The notes under the pieces are model-generated. The model was not told where the DNA came from. It saw only the letters and a list, made by a program, of their open reading frames with translations, and ran no database searches. The translations under genes were made by a program, and so were the position numbers. A stretch of 64,000 nucleotides of DNA, taken from contig JAKSXM010000007.1 in the NCBI GenBank assembly GCA_022575985.1, positions 34,598,501 through 34,662,500 on the forward strand, in the 5' to 3' direction. This document shows, in pieces, positions 10,431 through 22,183 of the stretch; the first letter of the stretch is position 1, and each line of letters starts with the position of its first letter. Origin of the DNA: Anagrus nilaparvatae. Lineage: Eukaryota; Arthropoda; Insecta; Hymenoptera; Mymaridae.

Positions 10431-11484
10431 TGTAATGCGAAAAGGTTGTTGCTAATTTAATATAAAATACTGATTACCTTTTGCATCATCTGCTACTAAT
10501 TTTCCTGAAAAGGGGGTAAAATAATGGGGACTTGAGGTTAGGTTATTATATAATAAAATTGAACGTATTGTTTATTTAAATAATAAAAAGATTATTTATT
10601 AAATTATAAACTTAGAAGAGTTTATAAAGGAGGTTAGATGTGTGAAGTATTTACATGAAGTTCGCGGGCTGCAGCGCGCATGATTAAACAAATATATCCG
10701 ATGGCCTTGAAATAATTTTTGAGCTCGTTAAATAGCGCGTGGCACGATTATTCTCGATTATCACAAAGGGTTACTAAAAACATAACCTGCAAACCAGTGC
10801 AATAAATAATTAAATTATTGATAAAAACACCTTTGTGACAATTAATTACAATCGCGCACGCACTATTGGTAATGTATATTCATCACTCATAAAATCCACA
10901 CGTACGAACGTATACAATGTTCTGCAAATGATTTTCCGCGTGAATTTAATTTTATGCGATTCAAAAATAAAAAAGATTACTAAGGAAATAACAAAAAATT
11001 ATGTGATCACTTTTACCATAAAAAATATATATAAATATTACGTTAAGGATTTTTTGCTAGTCACTATTTTACAATGAAAAATAAAATAATAGTCTTATAT
11101 GTGACTTTTGAATTTTAACGTATCCTTGATACTTTTATCAAAAAAAACTTAAAGAAGTTTTGTAAGTAAACTATTTGGAGCTTGGTTATTTCTTCTCAAA
11201 ACCACGAGCTCACTTTTCCACTAAATTTTCAATATCTTATAGAAATCTTTATTTTAGATTTATTTAGATTAGATTTATACTTGTTAAACAAAAGAAAAAC
11301 TTTAAAAAAAAAAGGTTAACAAAAAAACTATTTTTGGAGTTTAGAAAAATGTGCTCCAATTACTTCTGTGTCTAAAGCGACAATGCCGTTCGTCCTGCAC
11401 GGGGGAAGAGATGTTTCTTGCGAGCGCCGCTAGCCGCGGGCTCTTTCTTTATCGCGGTAATATTTAAATATTTACTTCATTAAA
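10431..11484 (-). repeat. Gypsy LTR A (3' LTR of the minus-strand element)
   Basis: Read on the minus strand the LTR starts at 11484 next to a purine-rich tract and ends at 10431 with GCATTACA. Related copies start TGTAATG, so the ends are short inverted repeats TGTAATG/CATTACA. LTR A itself begins TTTAATG. Its 10765-11480 portion is nearly identical to 22184-22907 (LTR D). Its 10431-10880 part is a diverged match to 19835-20290 (LTR C). Length is about 1054 bp. Confidence 0.8.
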
Positions 11485-11497
11485 TCCTCCCCCGGAA
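11485..11497 (-). promoter_or_regulatory. Candidate polypurine tract next to LTR A
   Basis: CCGGGGGAGGA on the minus strand lies immediately upstream of the LTR start. This is where plus-strand DNA synthesis is primed in LTR retrotransposons. The call is positional. Confidence 0.55.
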
Positions 11498-11525
11498 GCC
11501 AACCTTACTTGTAAGAGTAAGGTGG

Positions 11526-12405
11526 TTAGATGGTAGCCGTTGCTGTTTTTCGACTTGTAAGAATCTTGTTTTTTAGGTAGGTTGGGAGCGAATCAAGGCA
11601 ACGATGATAGCGACTTGTAGCTCTTTCCCACTTTTCGCTAACTGGACGAATAACAAATCTATTGTAGCGCCAACGGTCATTCTTTTTCCAGTTAGTCCTA
11701 TCTATGTTCATTAGCTCCATAGTTTGTGCACCCTAATCATCCATTTCCTCTTGCAATTTATAAAGTTCATGGAGTTTGCGTCTTTCGATGTCATCTTGGA
11801 ATATGTTGCGCAAGACTTGTTCTTGACTGAGTTGTTCTGGTTGTTGGATAGTGGGGGCCTCTTCTGGGGCCTTTTTTTGTTGTTCTAGTGGTAGAATAAT
11901 TGGGACCTCTTCTACGGCCCTTTCATGTTGATCATCTATAGCTGGCATAATAGGGGCCTCTTCTATGGCGTTATTACATAATTACTGGTTTTTTGATTTT
12001 TCTTGGGGTTAGCCTTCCCCACTGCTGAAACCTTACGGCGTTTTCATAGATGCGGTGGTAATCCACCCATCCTATAGTATTAATTTGTACGAGCCGTTCT
12101 TGCTGGGTGTTTAATATTTTTGCTGCTTGGGCAGCCAAACTTGGGTCTACAATTATTGTAGACAAGAATGGTCGTATGTATTTCGAGAAGCTATTAAGTT
12201 CTCGGGACACTTTTATGTATTTACGAGTGGCTGGTATTACTGGAATGATGTTTTTTGGTGCTTCTTCCGGATCATAGTAAATAGCTATTACTTTTACATA
12301 TCCGTTTCCCTCCAAACCTTGACTTTGTAAGCTGTGCCATGAGCTTACTCTTGACGTTATTTCTTTTTCTGTTTCAATGGTAATTTTGATTTCTGGTAAC
12401 TCCAT
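11526..12405 (-). pseudogene. Gypsy third ORF, not envelope-like
   Basis: This lies downstream of pol with its own ATG at 12403-12405. The first frame (12405-11974, 143 codons) is followed by a +1/-1 frame change. The second frame then holds repeated EEAP/EEVP motifs (NAIEEAPIMPAID, RAVEEVPIILP, KKAPEEAPTI), a TGA or TAG-type break at 11733-11735, and a basic end reading WRYNRFVIRPVSEKWERATS. About 290 residues are recoverable across the breaks. I see no signal peptide, transmembrane segment or furin-like site, so an envelope is unlikely. The Pro/Glu-rich middle suggests a disordered linker. The function is unknown. An accessory or gag-like product is possible. Confidence 0.6.
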
Positions 12406-12543
12406 CTACAACATAGTGAAGTTATCTTCTATAGTACATTTACGTTTCGGGTTTTATATAAAGGAAAATTAAAAATAAATTATTAATAAACTAAAATATA
12501 AATATTTAACTAAACCTAAGAAAACATTAACGCGGAAAATAAA

Positions 12544-15500
12544 TTACAATTCACGAGAAGTAGTGTCTAGAATACTATTTTCGTAAATTTTGGTCTTATA
12601 GGAGAACCCCCCCTCTTTATTTTTGTTTCTATTCTGAAGCCTTCTTCTTCTTTCTTCTGATGAGTCTGTTGCTTGACTAACCGGGCCCTGGTAGTTTTGC
12701 TGATCATCTAAAGTTGGAAGTTTTGCAGTTTCTATTTTTCGTGGTCTCTCACGACCCCTTTTTTCTTGAAGATTTTCAGAGCTAATGCCCCTTTTCGGCG
12801 TTTTTGGTTGGCCAATATCTTCACTGTTACTTATGGGTCTTGATTGACTACTACTTTCTGTTAAAGTTTGAGGCGCTAGAGTTGTTTTTCTAGTGGGTCC
12901 TCGATTTTTCTTCTTAGGACGGCTTCTACTGCGTTTTGACTCATTAGCTGTTGGTGTGATTAATTCTTGAGGTTCTTCTATTGATGTTCCTATCTCTTCG
13001 TCGCTATATTCTTCGTGTAAAGTTAGCTGGTCGGCATTATATTCGCCTATTAAATTTTTATTTAAGTCAGATATTTTAAATCTATTCTCTGATAGTTGTT
13101 TGGTAATAATATATACACCTCTGCGTAATGGAGTTAGTCCGCCTACTATATGGTCAGAAGTGCTAGATTGTACGACATTTGGTATTAATACTTTATCGCC
13201 TACTTTAAAGTTGTGACTTGAACGGCCTTTATCATAATTTTTAGCCTGAACTTCTGTTGACTCTTTTTGGTTGTCCTGAGCTATTTGGCGGACTTGTTGT
13301 ACTTCATTTGCTTTTTTAGCGTATTCGAGGGCTGCTTTATATTCTGAAGATCTTTTTAATGTTGGTGCTAGATCAGGATGACGGCCATAACAGAGATAAA
13401 ACGGTGAGTAACCGGTAGTCTCATGTATTGAGGTATTATAGGTCCAGGTAATTTCGGTCAGGTCATTGTCCCATGTTCTATGATCTGGTTTAATATTAGC
13501 TATTATCATGGATTTGGCTGTTTTATTGACCCGTTCGACTGGTTCAGCTTGCTGACGTCCTGGTGGAACTTTGATGTGTATAATACCTGTTTTTTCTGTA
13601 AATTCTTGCATCATGCTGTTGATATATTCTGTGCCGATATCTGTAATTAGCTGCTCTGGAAAACCATGTCTATAGGTTACTTGATTTTTAAAATTTTTTT
13701 AAATTGTTTTAGCATTCTTAGTCCTAATTGGTATTACTTCAATGTATTTAGTAAACAGATCTTCAAATACTAGTATATGGGTAAACCCATCTTTTGACCG
13801 TGGGAATGGTCCCATACAGTCTGAGGCGACTTTTTGCCATGGAGATAAAATACTTCTTTTTTCCATAAAGCCTGCTGGTTACTTGTTTCTAGGTTTACAT
13901 TGTTGGCATATGAAACAACATCTTACATATTTCACTATGTCTTTGTGCATATTTGGCCAAAAATATAGGGCATATGCTCTGTAGTATGTTTTTTTCTGAC
14001 CTAGATGTCGACCTTGTTCTTCGTGACATTCTGCTAAAACTTTTCTTTTTAGGTCTCTTGGGACCACTAATTTCCAATTACTATCTTGTTCACGAATAGC
14101 TGCTGTTCTGGGGTCGGGTCTGTAGTAATATAATAGACCTTCGATTATTTTCCAATCTTTAAATTTGTTTGGAAAGTCTTTGACGTCTTTAATACGTTGT
14201 AGGTACCATTTATCAGTTATTTTTTCTACTTCTATTGAAGATACTGCAACTTCATTTTTATAATTATCTTCATCTTCTACGACTTCATAAGCTCTAGAGA
14301 GAGCATCCGGAACCACATTGGATTTGCCTTTTTTATGCTGTATCGTGAAGTCATATTATTGGAGTTCAAAGGCCCACCTAGCTAATCTACCAGCGGGTCT
14401 TTTTTTCTCTTGTAGCCATTTCAGGGCTAAGTGATCTGTTATTATAGTAAATTTTGTGCCTTCAACATAGCAACGATATTTATCAATTGCGAATAAAATT
14501 GCAAGGCATTCTTTCTCTGAAATATTGTACGCTCCTTCAGTTGTGCTTAAAATTCTACTGGCATATGAAATAACTCTTTCTTTACCGTTAATGACTTGTA
14601 ATAATACCGCTCCAAGTCCTATATTGCTTGCGTCAGTTTCAATTATGAAAGGTTCATTAAAATCTGGTCTATTTAATATTGGTGCTGTTGTTAATTTTAT
14701 TTTTAGAGTTTCGAAAGATATTTGACAATCGCTTGTCCATTTAAACGGGACATTACGCGTTAGATTTGTCAAAGGTTCGGCTATAGCTGCAAATTCGGGA
14801 ATAAATTTTCTATACCAAGAGGTCATGCCTATAAAACGTTGCACTTGTCTTTTGGTTTTTGGTACTGGGTACTCTATTATTGGTTTTGTTTTATCTGGGT
14901 CTGGTCGAGTACCATTTTCATCGATTAAAAATCCTAAATATTTTACTTGTGTTTTCCCGAAAAAGCTTTTTGAACGATTTATAGTAAAATTTGCTTTATT
15001 TAACTTTTCCATTACTATTTTAAGCCAGTGTAGATGCTCTTCCCATGTTAGAGTTGCTATTATTATATCATCAATGTAGGCTATTACGTAAGGAGCCATT
15101 TCTGGGGTTATAATCGTTTGTATAGCCCTTTGAAATGTTGCGGACGCCCCCTTCAGGCCAAAAGGCATACGAACATATTCAAAAATACCTTTACCTGGTA
15201 CGACAAACGCCGTAAGATGTCTACATTGTTCGGCAAGTGGAATTTGATTAAAAGCTTGGGAAAGATCTAAAGTGCTGATGTAACGTGCTTCCTGCAGCTT
15301 GTTAAGCATCTGATCCATATTAGGGATCGGGAACGCATCTCCTTTCGACACTTTATTTAATTTTCTGAAATCAATACACATACGATACTTTGTGATTGGC
15401 TGATTGTTTTCATCCACCCCTTCTCTTCGTACCATTACAATTGGGGATGCCCATTCACTTTTGGATGGCTTAATAACGCCTTTTTTGAGCAGTTTGTCGA

Positions 15501-16226
15501 CTTCTTTGTGTATTTCTTTTTCTATTGCTGGTGATACTGGATAGCATCGTTGACGAATAGGCTGCGCATCGCCTACGTCAATGTAATGCTCACACAAATT
15601 AGTACATCCTAGTTCACCATCTTCATATGGAATTAAGTCATCTAGTAGCTTATTCAGCTGATCTATTTGTTCACGAGTTGGTTGTTTTAAACCTGTATCA
15701 CCAACATCGAGCCCTATTGAGGCTACGTCGACATTAATTTTGCCATTATAACCTTCAACTTCTATAGAGTTGTCTCTAGCAGTTAAGACGACGTTGAATA
15801 GTCTGAAGAAATCTGCGCCAAGAATGCAGCTATTATAAAGGTTAGGCATAATTATAACCTCTACTTTTTTCGTGCAACTACCTACTGTAAAATCGAGAGT
15901 AGCCGCGTTAACTATTGGAGTCAGGCTACCGTCAGCTACCCGGACGCCACCTCCTATGTACGTTTTTAAATCAACGCCAGCTGCCTTGGCAATTTCTAAA
16001 CCTATTGGTCCTAGTATAGTGCGAGCAGAACCGGAATCTAGCAAAGATTTCACTTCCTGGCCTTGTATTTTGACCTTAAGCCACCAACGGGAAGAAAATT
16101 CTTCCTTGATTGCGAAACATTCTGAAAGTATTTCATTTATGGTTTGGCTCATGAATTCTTCGCTAGGTTCAGTTGAGTCCTGCTGGTCTAGGGGAGGAGT
16201 AGGGACCACTACGCTCCCCTGCGCTT
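12544..16226 (-). pseudogene. Gypsy pol (protease-RT-RNase H-integrase) with three in-frame stops
   Basis: One frame runs from the slippery site to 12544, about 1228 codons, with TAA at 14356-14358, TAA at 13879-13881 and TAA at 13699-13701. Domains in order: protease LLDSGSARTIL; RT with CIDFRKLNKV, LDLSQAFNQIPL, MPFGLKGASATFQ and YVIAYIDDII; RNase H FIIETDASNIGLG and ITDHLALKWLQ; integrase HHCC zinc finger (ECHEEQGRHLGQ, CFICQQC); DDE core (VASDCMGPFP, TDIGTEYIN, EPVERVNK); then a basic C-terminus. TDIG replaces the usual TDNG. The enzyme would make and integrate element cDNA. The protease-to-RNase H part is uninterrupted for 617 codons, so inactivation looks recent. Confidence 0.88.
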
Positions 16227-18098
16227 GTTTTTTTCAACACAGGCTGGTGTCGGGCAGTTATTCTTGGTATATCCTGGCTTTTGACACCAGTAACATTTTA
16301 AAATAAGTTCTTCGGTACATTCAGCTCGTCTGTGACCTTCTTTGTTGCAATTAGGGCATATTATTGGTCTATCAGGTTTTTTCTTATTTTGTGACTCATT
16401 TGAGCCATTTGCTGGGCTATTACTTTTATTATCTTGATTTGCCTGCCTGTTATTATTATTATTATATGAGCTGTTGTTATTATTGCTATATGTACTTCTA
16501 TTATTATATGCAGTTTGCCCATTGTTGTTACGATTGTAAGAATTCTGGTTTTGATAATTTTGATTGGAATTCCAACTTTGCTTTTTACGCTGTGGATATT
16601 TTCTTACTGCGTATCTAGGCTTTTCAGATTCTTCTGAATATTCAGACTCAGACTTTTTTCTAATTCTTGCATCACTACCTGTTCGAATTTCTCTTACGCA
16701 AAGAGCAGATTCTTGCATAATTACAGCAACTTGCACTGCTAGTGCATTAACATCGACTGGATTATTTTCCACTGCGCATGCATTAGTGATATTTTTCTTT
16801 TGCCTATTAGGGCTTGGTGTGTAGGCTGAGTCTGGTAATAATGACTGATCTTTTGACGGTGGTGGCCTATATACTGATGTGGCTGCTTTAATAGAATCTT
16901 CAGCCTCAATGGCTCTTGCTATAAATTCTTTGACTGTACTATATCTTACGCTGTAAAGTTTTTCTTTCATCTGCGGTTTCAGATTCTTATAAAGCACATC
17001 TAATTTTCTTCTTTCTGAAATGGCTGGTTGAAACTTTTTGGCTATGGCTAAGAGCTTAAACATATACGTTCGAATCTCTTCGTCTTCACCTTGTGTTCTA
17101 TTTAAAAGCTCTGATTCTAATTTTTGCTGAAAATCAGCACCAGCCCCAAAATGGCTTATTGCATCGTTGTAAAAATCTTGCTAACAAGTCCATTCGTCGT
17201 GCATCGCTGAATACCATAGTTTAGCGACGTCTATGAAAAGTTCTGGTAAAGCTAATAAAAGCTCATCTTCTGACAAATTTACTAGTGCTGCTTTTCTTAA
17301 AATTTCATCTAAGAAGTCTTCTATGCTTCTTGAGCCATCTCCACTGAATTTAATGTTCCATCTTCTTACTATGTCGCTAATATCTTTGACTCTGGTAAGG
17401 TATGTTGTACCAAATTCATTGTGGCTCAAACTTGGTATTTGACTTCTTCTAGTTGAGCTTAAAACTGGATTTCCTGTTCATCCTTCCCCTCTATGTGGAA
17501 CGTGAGGGGAACTGGAAAAGTCCTGATCCTCTAACTGGTTTTGATAATTAGTTGACCTTCTATTATCCTGGTCCCTAGTAGTTATAAAGCCTATTGACCT
17601 TCTGTTTTGCAATTGATTTGTATTCTGAATGACTGTTTGAGGATTTTTTTCCAAGTCTTCTGGAACTATATTTTGCAAATGCTCATCAACTGTAGTTTTT
17701 GATGATGAGGTAGTGTTAAGGTCTGCTAGCGAATCAGCTGCTATTCTCGTTGCTACTTCCTTAAGTTGAGATTGTCGTAAATCGTCAATTTCTTCTGGGG
17801 GTATGTCTATGTTTTCTAAGAAATCGTTGGGGTTATAAGAACCTAATAAATTATTTTGTAGGGGCGACATATTTATATAAATTTTTTCCCTATCTTTCAT
17901 TTTTAATTCCGCTAATAGGTCTGTAATTTTTTCTGCTGGTTGCGCGTATAACCAGCAAGAAATTCTAGCTAGCAGGTTTTGATTATTAGATTCGGGAGAG
18001 TTAGGGTCAATATTAATTATTTCGCTATTGGAGGAAATGCTTGCGTTAATGTTCTGCTCTTGGTCTCTCTTGGTTTCGCTTCTTAGTTTTGGAGGCAT
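16209..18098 (-). pseudogene. Gypsy gag with two in-frame stops
   Basis: One frame of 629 codons from ATG at 18096-18098 to TAG at 16209-16211. It is interrupted by TGA at 17478-17480 and TAG at 17181-17183, with no frameshift. The middle (WNIKFSGDGSRSIEDFLDEI, LPELFIDVAKLWYSAM) is the capsid-like region. The 3' end holds an Asn/Ser/Gln-rich linker and two CCHC-type knuckles: CPNCNKEGHRRAEC, and CYWCQKPGYTKNNC, in which Tyr replaces the expected His. Gag would form the particle and bind RNA. The last codons overlap pol in the -1 frame. Confidence 0.87.
16227..16233 (-). promoter_or_regulatory. -1 ribosomal frameshift slippery heptamer A AAA AAC
   Basis: Gag codons GAA AAA AAC (16235-16227) form the X XXY YYZ heptamer in the correct phase, six codons before the gag TAG. 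After a -1 slip reading continues CAA GCG CAG into the pol frame, and that frame is closed just upstream by TGA. A downstream stimulatory structure was not identified. The GC-rich GCGCAGGGGAGCG follows immediately. Confidence 0.75.
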
Positions 18099-18110
18099 TT
18101 TGTATTATTA

Positions 18111-19683
18111 AGTTGAAATAAAATAAATGAATAAAATAATTTAATTAATAAGGGTTGTACTAGAATGATTAATAAAAAAAATTTCTTTTTAAATTTCTTG
18201 AAGTATCTAAAATCTTGATATTAGTTTTGATATTCTTGATTATATTTTCTTGAGTATTGTCAGAAAAAAAATGTTCTTGATTATTATGCTCTTAATATTT
18301 AGAGAAAAAAAAATTTTAGTTGAGATGATAAGGAAGTTTTTGTTGTATTTATAAATTGGGTCAGGATGCCCCTAAAAGACCAAAATGTTACGTTACAATA
18401 AATGTAAAACGCAAGATAAAAAATTCAAATGTATTAAAAATCAACGACCTAGTATTTATAGCCTTTAAATTAGCTAAATTCGCTTTATATCGCACTGAAA
18501 TATAAAAATAAAATAAAAAATAAATATAATATTTTTTATGGAAATGTCCATATACCACTCATTCACTTAATATTAAGTAGGTTTATTACACAAAAAATTT
18601 TATTGTTGGCTTAAATAATAAAAAAATATGAATTGTTCGCAGAATACTGAGTATTATTAATGCTAGAAAAATTTTAAGTCGTGTTAAGACATTTGTAGGG
18701 CTTTTCACCACTGTGAAACGTAGTATATTTCGCTGAATTTGTTTTAAAAAAAAAATTTTGAAACCAAAAATGAGAATAAAAATTTATTTATTAGGACTTG
18801 TTCCAGAAAAAAAATTTTATTATTAAGCTTTTTCTCAAAATTAAAACTGAAAAAATAATTTAATTTTTGAGGTTATAAAGCTTTTATATTAAATAAATAT
18901 GAAAATTAGAAGTCGAAAAGATTAATCGCTTGGGTTTGAGCCGTAAAAAACGAAAACATTTGATTATTAAGCTTTTTTAAATTTTCAAAACCAAAGAATA
19001 AAAATACTCAGTTTCTGTATCCAAAATGATAATAATTAATTATATGTATGTATGGTATACAGTTTGTATACGAAAAAAAATAAATAAATATTTTATATAC
19101 TGTTTGTATATAAAAAATAATAAAAATATTGAATATTTTTTATTAAAGTATAATTATATAATGAAAAATATAACTTATTAGCTAAACTTAAATAATAATA
19201 TATAAATCGTATAGTATTCTATTTTTTACCTAATCTCAAGTTTATTATAGGATGCCACTCTAATTTTTTAAAAATAAAAATTAGAGAAAAAATTTAAGAC
19301 TTGGGTATGTCTATTCATTTATGAAAAAAAAAGAAATTTTCAAAAGAAGTTTTCAAACTACGTAATTCTGAAAAAAAATGTACCTATTTATATTTAAACT
19401 AAGGTAAAATTATAGTTTACTAACTTTATTAACCAGTTAAAATTTTAGGTTAATAAAGTATCTAGTTAAATTCTGAAAAAAATTGAAGAATTTAGTAGGT
19501 ACCTGAAAAAATTAAGCTGGGTCAAAGGGCGCTTCCGTATTTCTAACTTTGACGAAATTTTAAAAATTTTACTTTGCGGCTTCCGTAGTTTCAAAAAAAT
19601 TTTTCTTGATTTTTTGAAAACTAACCTGAAAATAAGCCTAAATAACCAAAGGGGTGAGTTTAATTAGTTAAAAAGGGATGCCA
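18111..19683. other. AT-rich region upstream of gag, origin unresolved
   Basis: The part nearest gag (18111-18390) is presumably the Gypsy 5' leader. The minus strand at about 18389-18365 reads CGTAACATTTTGGTCTTTTA, which could hold an LTR end and primer-binding site, but it does not resemble the end of LTR A. The rest, to 19683, contains no gene. Near-repeated words such as GCTTCCGTA occur at about 19530 and 19580. Confidence 0.4.
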
Positions 19684-19778
19684 TGTAATGAAGTAAATAT
19701 TTAAATATTACCGCGATAAAGAAAGAGCCCGCGGCTAGCGGCGCTCGCAAGAAACATCTCTTCCCCCGTGCGGGGGAA
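19684..19778 (+). repeat. Gypsy LTR B: first ~95 bp only, inverted orientation
   Basis: The plus strand reads TGTAATGAAGTAAATATTTA and continues through GCGGCTAGCGGCGCTCGC to CCCCCGTGC. This is the exact reverse complement of the right end of LTR A (11390-11484). It stops abruptly, and unrelated AT-rich DNA with three TAGCCATGTA words leads to LTR C. Confidence 0.85.
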
Positions 19779-19834
19779 TAAAATCAACCATAATTTAGCC
19801 ATGTATTTAGCATTTAGCCATGTATTTTTAGCCA

Positions 19835-20727
19835 TGTAATGCTAAAAGGTTGTTGCTAATTTAATATAAAATACTGATTACCTTTTGCATCATCTGCTAC
19901 TAATTTTTCTGAAAAGGGGTAAAATAACGAGGACTTGAGGTTAGGTTATAAATAAAAAAATGAACATATGAATTTAATTAAATAATAAGAAAAATATTAT
20001 TTATTAAATCATGGTTTGATCCATGAAGGAATGAGAAATATAATCTATTTACAAAAGAATATTCACGGGGCTGCAGCACGCATGATAAACAAATATGGCC
20101 GATGGTCTTAAAATAATTTTTGAGCTCATTAAATGTTGCACGTGACGCGCTTATCTTCGATTATCACAAAGAGTTAAATTGGATTAATGTGCAAACAAGT
20201 GCTTAAGAAATATTCATTATAGTTATAAAAAATTATCTTGTGATAATCGATGCTAATCGCGCACGCACTATGAAATTTATGTATGTAAATTATACACACG
20301 AATCACACTCGCACATTCGTTTAATTGCTTCTTCGCGATTATTATAGCCTCGCTGTGGCTTTCACAAATTAACAATTATAAAAAAATAATAGAAATATTT
20401 TACAGAGAAACCTGTGATCACTTTATTAATTGATAATAATTTTTTACCTTAAGGATTTGGAGCTTCTGATTTATAATAAAAAATAAAGTTAGTCTTAATA
20501 TAACGACTTAGATTTTTACGTGTCTTTATCCTATCGACACTAAATTCTCACTTATTAATAAAAATGACTTTAATAAAAAGAAAACTAAAAAAAAACTATC
20601 AATGATACTGAAAAACTAATTTGGTTATATAAAAATTTAACTAAATATAACTAATAATGGAATACTAAATTTTCGAGCTATCTAATGTGATCTTATTACT
20701 TGTGTGTCTAAAGCGACAATGCCGTTC
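19835..20727 (-). repeat. Gypsy LTR C, diverged, lacking its first ~100 bp
   Basis: It begins (left) with TGTAATGC and shares the word GCATCATCTGCTACTAATTT and later blocks with LTR A, but with many substitutions and indels. Near its right end TCTAAAGCGACAATGCCGTTC matches LTR A at about 11370. There it is fused directly to pol RNase H sequence. The missing LTR start is the piece found inverted at 19684-19778. Confidence 0.75.
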
Positions 20728-22175
20728 CGAGTCCTGTATTGCTTGCGTCAGTTTCAATTATGAAAGGTTCATTAAAATCTGGTCTATCTAATATTGGTGC
20801 TGTTGTTAATTTTATTTTTAGAGTTTCGAAAGATATTTGACAATCGCTTGTCCATTTAAACGGGACATTACGCGTTAGATTTGTCAAAGGTTCGGCTATA
20901 GCTGCAAATTCGGGAATAAATTTTCTATACCAAGAGGTCGTGCCTATAAAACGTTGCACTTGTCTTTTGGTTTTTGGTACTGGGTACTCTATTATTGGTT
21001 TTGTTTTATCTGGGTCTGGTTGAGTACCATTTTCATCGATTAAAAATCCTAAATATTTTACTTGTGTTTTCCCGAAAAAGCTTTTTGAACGATTTATAGT
21101 AAAATTTGCTTTATTTAACTTATCCATTACTATTTTAAGCCAGTGTAGATGCTCTTCCCATGTTGAAGTTGCTATTATTATATCATCAATGTAGGCTATT
21201 ACGTAAGGAGCCATTTCTGGGGTTATAATCGTCTGTATAGCCCTTTGAAATGTTGCGGACGCCCCCTTCAGGCCAAAAGGCATACGAACATATTCAAAAA
21301 TACCTTTACCTGGTACGACAAACGCCGTAAGATGTCTACATTGTTCGGCAAGTGGAATTTGATTAAAAGCTTGGGAAAGATCTAAATTGCTGATGTAACG
21401 TGCTTCCTGCAGCTTGTTAAGCATCTGATCCATATTAGGGATCGGGAACGCATCTCCTTTCGACACTTTATTTAATTTTCTGAAATCAATACACATACGA
21501 TACTTTGTGATTGGCTGATTATTTTCATCCACCCCTTCTCTTCGTACCATTACAATTGGGGATGCCCATTCACTTTTGGATGGCTTAATAACGCCTTTTT
21601 TGAGCAGTTTGTCGACTTCTTTGTGTATTTCTTTTTCTATTGCTGGTGATACTGGATAGCATCGTTGACGAATAGGCTGCGCATCGCCTACGTCAATGTA
21701 ATGCTCACACAAATTAGTACATCCTAGTTCACCATCTTCATATGGAATTAAGTCATCTAGTAGCTTATTCAGCTGATCTATTTGTTCACGAGTTGGTTGT
21801 TTTAAACCTGTATCACCAACATCGAGCCCTATTGAGGCTACGTCGACATTAATTTTGACATTATAACCTTCAACTTCTATAGAGTTGTCTCTAACAGTTA
21901 AGACGACGTTGAATAATCTGAAGAAATCTGCGCCAAGAATGCAGCTATTATAAAGGTTAGGCATAATTATAACCTCTACTTTTTTCGTGCAACTACCTAC
22001 TGTAAAATCGAGAGTAGCCGCGTTAACTATTGGAGTCAGGCTACCGTCAGCTACCCGGACGCCACCTCCTATGTACGTTTTTAATTCAACGCCAGCTGCC
22101 TTGGCAATTTCTAAACCTATTATAGGATATTTAGAAATTAAAAATGGTCCTAGTATAGTGCGAGCAGAACCGGAA
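20728..22175 (-). pseudogene. Second Gypsy copy: protease-RT-partial RNase H fragment
   Basis: Nearly identical to 14660-16040 of the first copy. An open 418-codon frame (from about 21964) carries CIDFRKLNKV, the AYIDDII catalytic box and the start of RNase H. The 5' part keeps the protease region but has a 24-bp insertion near 22120-22145 that adds residues in frame. Both ends are fused to LTR sequence: LTR D to the right inside the protease, LTR C to the left inside RNase H. Gag, integrase and ORF3 are absent, so the copy is dead even though its RT core is uninterrupted. Confidence 0.85.
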
Positions 22176-22183
22176 TTATGGGT

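Larger units (their letters stand above)
11485..18110 (-). mobile_element. Ty3/Gypsy LTR retrotransposon, internal region
   Basis: Reading right to left the order is gag (18098-16209), pol (16227-12544) and a third ORF (12405-11526). A purine-rich tract (CCGGGGGAGGA, 11497-11487) then abuts LTR A. Pol order is protease, RT, RNase H, integrase, which places it in the Gypsy/Metaviridae group. The clade was not determined. Decay is mild, mostly single nonsense codons. No right-hand LTR matching LTR A was recognised by eye next to gag. Confidence 0.88.

Noticed and set aside
10835..11077. 80-codon frame in LTR A, kept in LTR D at 22256-22498
   Set aside because: Conservation is explained by the near identity of the two LTRs. 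AT-rich composition, no motif.
11526..12405. Envelope gene of an errantivirus-like element
   Set aside because: No signal peptide, membrane anchor or cleavage site in any frame.
18111..19683. A right-hand Gypsy LTR matching LTR A
   Set aside because: No shared blocks with 10431-11484 found by eye. A self-alignment of the window would settle it.
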